Assembly (NCBI GenBank): GCA_023375675.1
Contig: JALQBC010000012.1
Coordinates: forward strand, 682,001-746,000
Reading direction: 5' to 3'
DNA: 64,000 bases
Source: Cytospora piceicola
Taxonomy: Eukaryota; Ascomycota; Sordariomycetes; Diaporthales; Cytosporaceae
The notes beneath the pieces were generated by a model that searched no databases, had not been told where the DNA came from, and was given only the letters and a program-made list of their open reading frames with translations. The translations under genes and the position numbers were made by a program. Below are positions 57,091-64,000 of this stretch, piece by piece. The first letter of the stretch is position 1. Each line of letters opens with the position of its first letter.

Positions 57091-60000
57091 ATTTGGCTAC
57101 CTGCAGCGGGTGCAGACTTCTTGAAAATTCCTTGGTCTGAGTGCCTCGCACAAATGCTGGCGGAGATGATGTGTCCCTGACACCCTTGACACGTTGCAGG
57201 GTAGTAAGGCTTGCAACTTTTTTTTTCTGGGGTCTGCTTAAGCTGCAGAGATGCGTCAATCGTGCCTTGTTCGCGCGTGGCAGGATTACTTTTACTCGTT
57301 GTTTTCCCAGCTTGACAGTTCAGGCTTGGGATTTAGAGAAGCGGCGGGACGAGAGGGGTGGGATGAGATGGGTTACTGCAGGCCCCACAGGTCACTGGTC
57401 CCTTAGTGCTGGGTAGCTTCTGTTGATAGATCGCCTTGCTGCAGGATGTCGTCGCGTGCCTGTCCTTGACACACGAGCAAGTCACCTTTTGGGACAAGCC
57501 ACCGAGAAATAAAGTTTTGCTTTGTGTGTTGGACCCAAGAAGAGGTCACTTAATGTCCCGTCCCGTTGCGGCGTGTCTCGTCAGGCCTGTTGTCTTGCCT
57601 GCTACGGGTTACACTGACGGGAACTTTGGGGGGAAGTGCTGGTTGGTTGAAAGCCGCTGACTGGGAAGACCAATGTAGAGAAGTACACTGTATATATGCT
57701 ACCCGTGGGTTTGTAAGAGCCGCGGTGAGGGTACAGTGACGACGGAGTGGGCTTGCTTGAGGAAAAGATTGGCTGAGCTTCCTGGGAACCTGCGTGGCTC
57801 GTGGATGACCTGCGAAATCGCGTCAGAAGAGTGGTCCTCTGCCGCTCGGAGGTTGGCAGGTGCTTGACTTGTGGCGCGCAACGCAACAAACGAAAGAGCC
57901 GGGTGATGAAGTGCACCCAGATCAGCGCACCAACCAAATGGATGGGACGGGCGATCCGGTACGGTACAGCTGGAATCCGGCAGAGACATACCTAAGGTAC
58001 CTAGGACGTGACAGGTAGGTAGACAGTCAACGATGACAGGGTCCGTTTGGTTTTTGGTTTTTGGCTTGCCTTGACCTTGACCTGTCTTCCAAGGTTGTTA
58101 CGGGAGTGTTGCAAAGGCGTGTCTGAGTTGTCAGCGGCCGGAGTGGTCAGGTCAGGCTAGGCCAGGCCAGTTTAGCCCAAAATAGATTGGGATGAGATGT
58201 GGACACGGCAATAGCAACGGGGGTTGGAAAACAAGTCCCTATATTCCAAAAGTGCTTTGCAGATAGTATCACGGGTAAAATCCGGGCTGCAATATTGTGG
58301 GGTTTTGTTGCAGGAGGGAAGATTGATGGAAGTTGGAAGAGCAAAGATCCTACATAGGTAGTGTAGGTAGGTAGAGATGCGATGCGATGCGATGCGCTGC
58401 GGGAGAGCGGGTCGAGAACTCCCAATCTACTGTGCACCGGTGGTAGCGTGACCTGTAATGTAGTTTCCAGACGCGTTAGCCACCTGGGCTGCTGGGCAGC
58501 TGGGCGGGTAAGAACTATGAGGTACAACAGGCGGCAGCTGGTGGTCACAGCTTCCCATCCAGCTTTATCGATAGGAGGAGCGTGCAGGGATCACAGCTTT
58601 CCTCAAGGTTCCATTCCTCCCAAAAATGCCTGATGTCTTCACCCACCTTGTCTACAATCCGCGATACGACTTCATTTAAAAAAATCGGGTTGGGATATTT
58701 TCACGATGCCTATGTGTCCAGAATGTGTTACAAATATGCTGCAATACCACCAAGTCGACTGCTACGGTAGCTGTGACGACTCTTTTCGCTCGCCTTATCC
58801 GTGAGCAGCACTTTACGGTACAGGACTAGTCTACCGAGAGAGCCCGAACATAATACGGGTTACACATCAAGATGCAACTCAACAGAGCGTTGACTGGATA
58901 GGAATACAGTCAAGAACCCAAAAAGAACCTGGTGTTACGCTGCCGCCACTGTTATGTAGGAAGTGAAGGAAATAACCTCGTTGCGACCGGCTCTGGAGTG
59001 TGGTGCCCTACAAAGGCCAGGTCTGATATACCTGCAGTATCTCTCGTGGGAAGCTACGCACCCGGTCTGCCAGTTCTTGGAGCGGAAGCCCCTATTATCG
59101 GACCGAGGTGCGTCCCCTACGGTGGTGACCTACCGCCATGTACCTACCTAGGTACCTAGGTATATTCCTGTCCTCGTCTCGATGAAGCAGCCGTACTATG
59201 TCTACAAACCACAGGGCAAGATCAGTCACCTACGTTGCACATTCTTCATGATTATACCAGTAACAGGAGAGCTGTCGTTTCTTCCGAGAGGAATAACTTG
59301 GGACATTTGTACGTGTCTCTACTACTTTGGCCTACCATGCGCCAGACCAATGTTCTACCTTACAATGTTGACTGTACCACCGCTTGGTTCGATAATGGCT
59401 TTCATGCGCCAGCCAACACATGGATGGGGCATAGGCTACAAAGTGAACTCGCCAGTTTCGCGGACATGGTAAAGGTTGGGCCGAGAGCCACCGGACGAGC
59501 AGACGACGTGGAAATAAGCTCGCCCCGTCAGACGCTGCAGCGGATAAGGCTTGGAACACACGGGGCTCTGGATCAATTTTCAGCCAATGGGGCAATCTTT
59601 TAGCCTTGACTTTAGGGGAGAGAGCCCCCCAAAAATAACCCCGATGAGACAGCCTTAGTTGTTGTTCAGTGGCTTGAGCTGAACAAAACGGACATCTTCG
59701 CCCAACGCTACATCTCAACTGCACCTCGTACAGTCAATTTCGTGAATCAAAGGCTGGAACTGCAACCTCATAGCACGAAAGGGAGCACCATCGCAGGTAT
59801 GATGTGGTCTCTTTGCATATGATGTTTCGCGTTGCTTTCTGTCTCATGACAACTCATATGCACCCATCAGAGTTTTCAAAGTTGAAGTATTCTACGGAAC
59901 AATTTTCAATGCGGGAACATTACCTAGGACGAGGGACGATTCTCGCCGATCCGGTCAAGTGCGTTGGACTTGCATGCAGCGACAGGGCTTAGCTGCATAT

Positions 60001-60779
60001 CATTCAGGATCGAACAGATCGAGCACAAGGCCGGCAATACAATACAGCGACCCCCCCCCCCAACGGGGCTCTTTATCCAAGCCACGAATACTTCGCGGTG
60101 CATTCATCACTCGTGACGGGTTGCTTCTAAGCAGGAAGCGTGCCTGAAGTGCATGCTTGTTTCGGGACCCAACTCGTGTGCGTTCCGTCGAAAGCACTAG
60201 AGGGAATGCGATTGTGCCTGGCCGGACAATTAGATGAATTTGGCAATGACGAGCACATGCAGGAGACAAGGCCCTTCAATTAGGTGCTTTGAAAGCTGCA
60301 GCCGTCTCCCCGGCCATAGTATCTATTGGTAACCTATCAGAGCCCCAACAGCCTCAGAAACATTATGGACTGCCGGTTGGGCAGAAAGACGCCTTTGCCG
60401 CCTGCCTTTCTCGACGATATTTGTACAACTCACACACACCATCTTCTCAGAATATCCCTAGGATGGATGACTTGGCCATCCTCTCCGAGCCCCAGATCAA
60501 ACGGGCTTCTCGGCCTCCTATCTGCCGTACTAGAATGATCGTGAGTTCCAGGAGTCTCGCCCCCCTTCGAAGAATCGAAGTACCAACGAAAGCTTCCCTA
60601 AGGCAAGCGCCATCGACCATTTGGAAGCCGCCTGTTGATGTGAGTACGCAGGTTTGCAGTCAACGGGTGACTCGGTGTTGAGCTCTGGCACACAAGTTGA
60701 GTCAGAAGACGCACGGTGACATGTCAACGTAAGTTTCTGAGGCTGCTTCAGCCTTTGCCCTCCTCCGTAGGCAGCAGCT
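57091..60779. other. 3.7-kb region without a supported gene
   Basis: The HAP3 promoter lies at its left end and the prefoldin 3' UTR at its right. Between them are CCTAGG-type palindromic motifs (57988-58022, 58349-58374, 59139-59163), a GATGC tandem run at 58376-58397 and AGGTCAGG-like repeats at 58146-58170. The frames seen have no domain and no consistent exon joining. A lineage-specific or non-coding transcript cannot be excluded. Confidence 0.5.
59139..59163. repeat. TACCTAGGTA-type palindrome cluster
   Basis: GTACCTACCTAGG then TACCTAGGTAT; the same arrangement as at 21110-21142. Confidence 0.8.
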
Positions 60780-61424
60780 TTACTGCACCACCTGGATATT
60801 GTGCTTCTTCTGTACTTCTAGTTAGACCAAATGAAACTCAAGATCAACATGTAGCTAGGGACAAAACTTGCCTTCCATTTCTCTAGCTCTTCGTTCTTCG
60901 TCTTGTACTGCACCGTAAGGTCCTTGAGTACCTTATCTAGGCCCTCGGCGTTGGTCTTCAGGGCCGGAACAACATCCTTAACCGTCCTCTCGGCGAGAAC
61001 ACCGTTGATCATCCGGAAGCACTTGCGATCTCCAGAAAGTGGCTCCAAGGTTTCCAGCACAGCCCTGTATTCACATATTAGCCGACGAGCGGTGATGATG
61101 ACCCCAGAGCGGCGTGACAAGGGGAAGTAGAAGGACTCATGTAAGGTCCATCTAACGCGGGTAGATCGAATTTAGGAACACGAGTGAGGAACACAATATG
61201 ACGGGTCTGGCTGCTAGAAGCGACTCACTTGTGCTCTTCTCTTTCCTGTTCCACGTCGCCGATTTTTTGGGCGAGTTGCTGCAGAGTGTTTTTGAATGTG
61301 CTGTATTGCAGTTGGAGATCTGAGAAGCATATCAGTTCTCATGGCCCGGAACGCAACAACGATAGTATCATGGAGCAAGTGGCTTACCTTGCTGCTTCTT
61401 TGCAGCAGTCGCCTGTGTCGCCAT
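60780..61424 (-). CDS. gim4: Prefoldin subunit 2
   Basis: A 116-residue beta-type prefoldin in four exons (61424-61388, 61319-61229, 61064-60872, 60809-60780). Two coiled-coil helices flank a beta hairpin: LQYSTFKNTLQQLAQKIGDV and EQEREEH; then VLETLEPLSGDRKCFRMING, the VLAERTVKDVVPAL hairpin, and LTVQYKTKNEELEKWK. The last exon (KKHNIQVVQ) is only 30 nt. It joins by a GC-AG intron (AAG|GCAAGT...TACAG), the only non-GT donor I needed in the window. Prefoldin delivers nascent actin and tubulin to the CCT chaperonin, so it works with the same client as the TBCA encoded earlier. Confidence 0.95.
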
Positions 61425-61750
61425 ATCTGCTCGTTGTTTGGTTGAGTATAATGCCGATGAGTAAGTGCGGGCTTGAGTGTTGAGTTCATCAACTGAGTGA
61501 GTGAGTGAACTAGCTTGCTGGAAATGCAAGCCAAGGACGGGGAAGCTGCACCGTGCAACCTGCGGCCACCACATCCGCACAGGTGGTCATAGCTCGTCCC
61601 TAAGAAAATTACCTGTCGACCCTGCAAGTCGCCCGTACCCCAGAAATCTTATCGCACCACTCAGGCAATAACCGACCGAACAGTTTACTGATCGTCAATC
61701 TCAACCGAACTACTTGTTGCTTACGCCCACTCACGCGTAACGCAGTCAAT
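61425..61750. promoter_or_regulatory. Divergent promoter region (prefoldin 2 / CMC2)
   Basis: A 326-bp gap between outward-facing genes, probably a shared promoter. An ACTGAGTGAGTGAGTG run lies at about 61492-61507. Confidence 0.55.
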
Positions 61751-62048
61751 ATGCATCCTCACTTGCACACTAAGGATAATACAGGTAACAAGGCACCTTT
61801 CCGACCCTTTCGCGTGCTCCACTAACGGTCATGCTACAGCCTGCGAGGACCTCATGACGGCTCTCGAAGAATGTCACGAGCGCGGGTTCCTGTGGAAATC
61901 GATGGGAATGTGCAACACCGCAAAAGATGCCCTCGGCGCCTGTCTCCGGGCAGAGAGGAGGAAGCGCCAGGACGTCAATCGTGGCAAGACCCAGGAGAAG
62001 AGAGACACCATTAGGCAGAAGTGGAAGGATATCGAGGAGAACTCCTAA
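61751..62048 (+). CDS. cmc2: CMC2, twin-CX9C mitochondrial protein
   Basis: An 80-residue intermembrane-space protein in two exons (61751-61784, 61840-62048). It starts MHPHLHTKDNT, a conserved N-terminus for CMC2. It has two CX9C motifs, CEDLMTALEEC and CNTAKDALGAC, which form the disulfide-linked helical hairpin imported by Mia40. A charged tail follows. CMC2 takes part in cytochrome c oxidase biogenesis. The histidines in the first residues are typical of the family. Confidence 0.95.
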
Positions 62049-62344
62049 TCTCCGGCTACAACAACTACAAACGAAGACGAGCTATGCGATAAATGCCGAA
62101 TTACCTCGACCACACCTTCGCGATTGGACAGATAGCGATCATACAATACCCCGGCGTTCTGATTGAGCGAGCAAAAAGCACTGTCGATTCACGGCACTAC
62201 TATAACGTACGAGACGACCTTGAAGGCCGGGTCTGATCTTCTTCATGGCAACCTAATGATGTCTTGCCAGGGCATATAGGTGGATGAACATGGTGAAAAT
62301 GCTGCCCAACTGACCTCAATTCCACTCGATACGCTACCCGCCAT

Positions 62345-62928
62345 TCATGCAATATGGTAGAACTCGTTGCCAAAAAGGAGGATTCCAGCCGTGGCCAAGA
62401 CGCTGAGGACTAAAGGCACAGGCTTCCTCAGTCGGAGTGCGCGAGGGATGGAAGAGCCGCCCAAGACAATGGAAGCGAGGAGGCTCAATTCGAGGCCGTA
62501 GGGCTCGTGGTTCTGCTGCCGGTATCCGCCCAACGCGTCTGTGTTCGTGCGGTCAGTATGCCTGCGTCTTCTCGTGAAGCGAGTATTGACAATACTCACA
62601 GAGGAACCCAACCGCGCACCCGGCAATGATTGACGGCAGACTCTTCGTCCTGGCGTATCCCACGATGCCACCTGATGCCTGTCGCCACGAATGCAGTTAG
62701 TAAACGCCCGGAAGCATCGGAATTGTCTCGAGCATGTCGTAAAGCACTTCACGATGGCCAATGTTTGGCTCCGCCCTGAAAATCTCCGGACAGAGGAGAT
62801 GAACCTCCAGGTGTGCCAACCATTTGCCACTTACCGTCAGGGCACCAAGGATATAAGACGGAACTTCGAGACCCTGACAACTGTTAGCTCGCAGCCCGTC
62901 GCGGTAATTGATAGTCGAAGCTCACCAT
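62345..62928 (-). CDS. TMEM14 / UPF0136 family membrane protein
   Basis: A 104-residue protein in four exons: 62928-62926 (the ATG alone), 62873-62835, 62678-62600, 62538-62345. The product reads MGLEVPSYILGALTASGG, then IVGYARTKSLPSIIAGCAVG, YALGGYRQQNHEPYGLELSL, and VLGGSSIPRALRLRKPVPLVL. This is the TMEM14 pattern of four short helices with Gly-rich kinks. Human TMEM14 members sit in mitochondrial or Golgi membranes, and one is tied to haem synthesis; the fungal role is unclear. Splicing directly after the ATG gives exactly the conserved MGLE start. Confidence 0.9.
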
Positions 62929-64000
62929 GTTGAAATACTCTTGAAAACCTCTGCGATTGATCTGAAGAAAGTCAAGCTTTGAAATTGCCAGATCGCCTGT
63001 TTGATGATGTACGACTGGTAGCTTACCTTCTCATCGTCATGGGTCGGAGCTTGACGGGATGGTCGATATTCGAGAAGCGTTGGTTGAGTCAGCATCTGAC
63101 ATCCTTGGTTGGCCAATGCGCCCGCTTGAACCTTCTTCACGGGCGGCCCGTCCCTTTCGCCATTCAACCTTGCATGACTTAAACAATACTGCCTCAAGTA
63201 TTAACACGGGAAGTTGGCGCAAGGTCCGTGACTGTCAAGCTCCCCTTGACTTCGGGCAGGAGCACATCGGCATATTACCCATATCAGAACAAGTACATAT
63301 GCCGGCATTTTGCTTTGTACACTTGCAGACTGGCTTCACTGCCCCGCGGCTGTGCCGCCGATCAAATCATCTCGAGGTGGGACGATATGAATTAGAATCA
63401 CCAAGGGCCGGCGACTCACCTTGATATTGGTCTGTCGATGCGTCACCCTCAAATACTGCTGCTTCATTGCATCGAATGCCGGGGTACGGCGCTTGTTGTT
63501 AGCCGCCTAACATGAGATCGGCCTTTAATGCGACATAGTCGCTTATTGTCGTCATGCGCAGGCGTCCTGAACACTCAAATGACTACAAGGAGACGGCCAA
63601 CACCATCGGGGTCCCGCCAATACGAAGAGGTCTTATGGGTGCATATCGAGAGAATATCACACTATCGCACCCTACAGTCTCGGTTGTTCATGCCCGGAGG
63701 CTTAGTGATGAGATTCAGGAAGCTTGTGTAAAGCTTGGCCGTGGTGCAACCATGTCATGTCATCCGCACAGTCGCGAACTTACACAAGTGACAGTTCTAC
63801 GGTACGAGGATTTGTTTGGAGCGCGATGCCTTAAGACGTGCTGAATTACCCATGGATGTCATCATCAAAGGGAAAGCCTTGCGCGAACACTGACCAGGGA
63901 TAAGGGCTAAGTTGTATTGTTGAAGTGGCGCCTCGACAAATGCGCCTACAAGAAAGCCTGGTTGATCCCTCTCATCTGTTTTGCGACCCGTTCGATTGAG
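62929..64000. other. Right end, no supported gene
   Basis: The first part is the TMEM14 5' region. Open frames at 63059-63424 and 63554-63844 (plus strand) have no recognisable domain and no convincing start or splice context. Confidence 0.45.

Overview
The window is nuclear DNA of a filamentous ascomycete, most likely a Sordariomycete. Genes are split by short GT-AG introns (about 45-90 nt, with TACTAAC/CTGAC/CTAAT-type branch points). Both strands are used, there are no operons or Shine-Dalgarno sites, and the products are typical of filamentous fungi (Zn(II)2Cys6 regulator, CYP52-like P450, DUF3237, HAP3, FYVE-RING ligase). I rebuilt 28 protein-coding genes, most of them by hand-joining exons until the reading frame and family motifs agreed. 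No rRNA, tRNA or CRISPR array was seen.

Left third (1-28 kb), accessory and metabolic. It starts with the 3' half of an ABCB-type ABC transporter (cut by the window edge), an ARO8-like aminotransferase and a FYVE-RING ubiquitin ligase with two SUMO-interaction-like motifs. A compact set without a PKS/NRPS backbone follows: a cupin, a fused flavin monooxygenase/acetoacetate-decarboxylase-like protein, an SDR and an MFS transporter. After a 4.9-kb gene-empty stretch come a large hybrid transcription factor (two C2H2 fingers plus a Zn2Cys6 cluster) and a CYP52-like P450.

Middle (29-48 kb), housekeeping, rich in gene-expression and cell-maintenance factors: tubulin cofactor A, THO complex subunit 7, elongin A, NEDD8, prohibitin 2, CstF-64/Rna15, a CorA/Mnr2-type Mg2+ transporter, a DUF3237 protein, a Mob-family kinase activator and the Paf1-complex subunit Leo1.

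Right third (48-64 kb): a small secreted cysteine-containing protein (candidate effector), then an 841-bp non-autonomous DNA element with perfect 55-bp terminal inverted repeats, an 8-bp target-site duplication and an interior made almost wholly of a two-unit minisatellite. After it come a DUF3336/patatin protein that appears to have lost its catalytic serine, a zinc-less MDR oxidoreductase, HAP3/NF-YB, prefoldin subunit 2 (with a GC-AG intron), CMC2 and a TMEM14-family membrane protein whose first coding exon is only the ATG.

Intergenic DNA carries many copies of a palindromic TACCTAGGTA-type motif. The observations most worth following are the TIR/minisatellite element, the monooxygenase-decarboxylase fusion with its neighbours, and the patatin pseudoenzyme.
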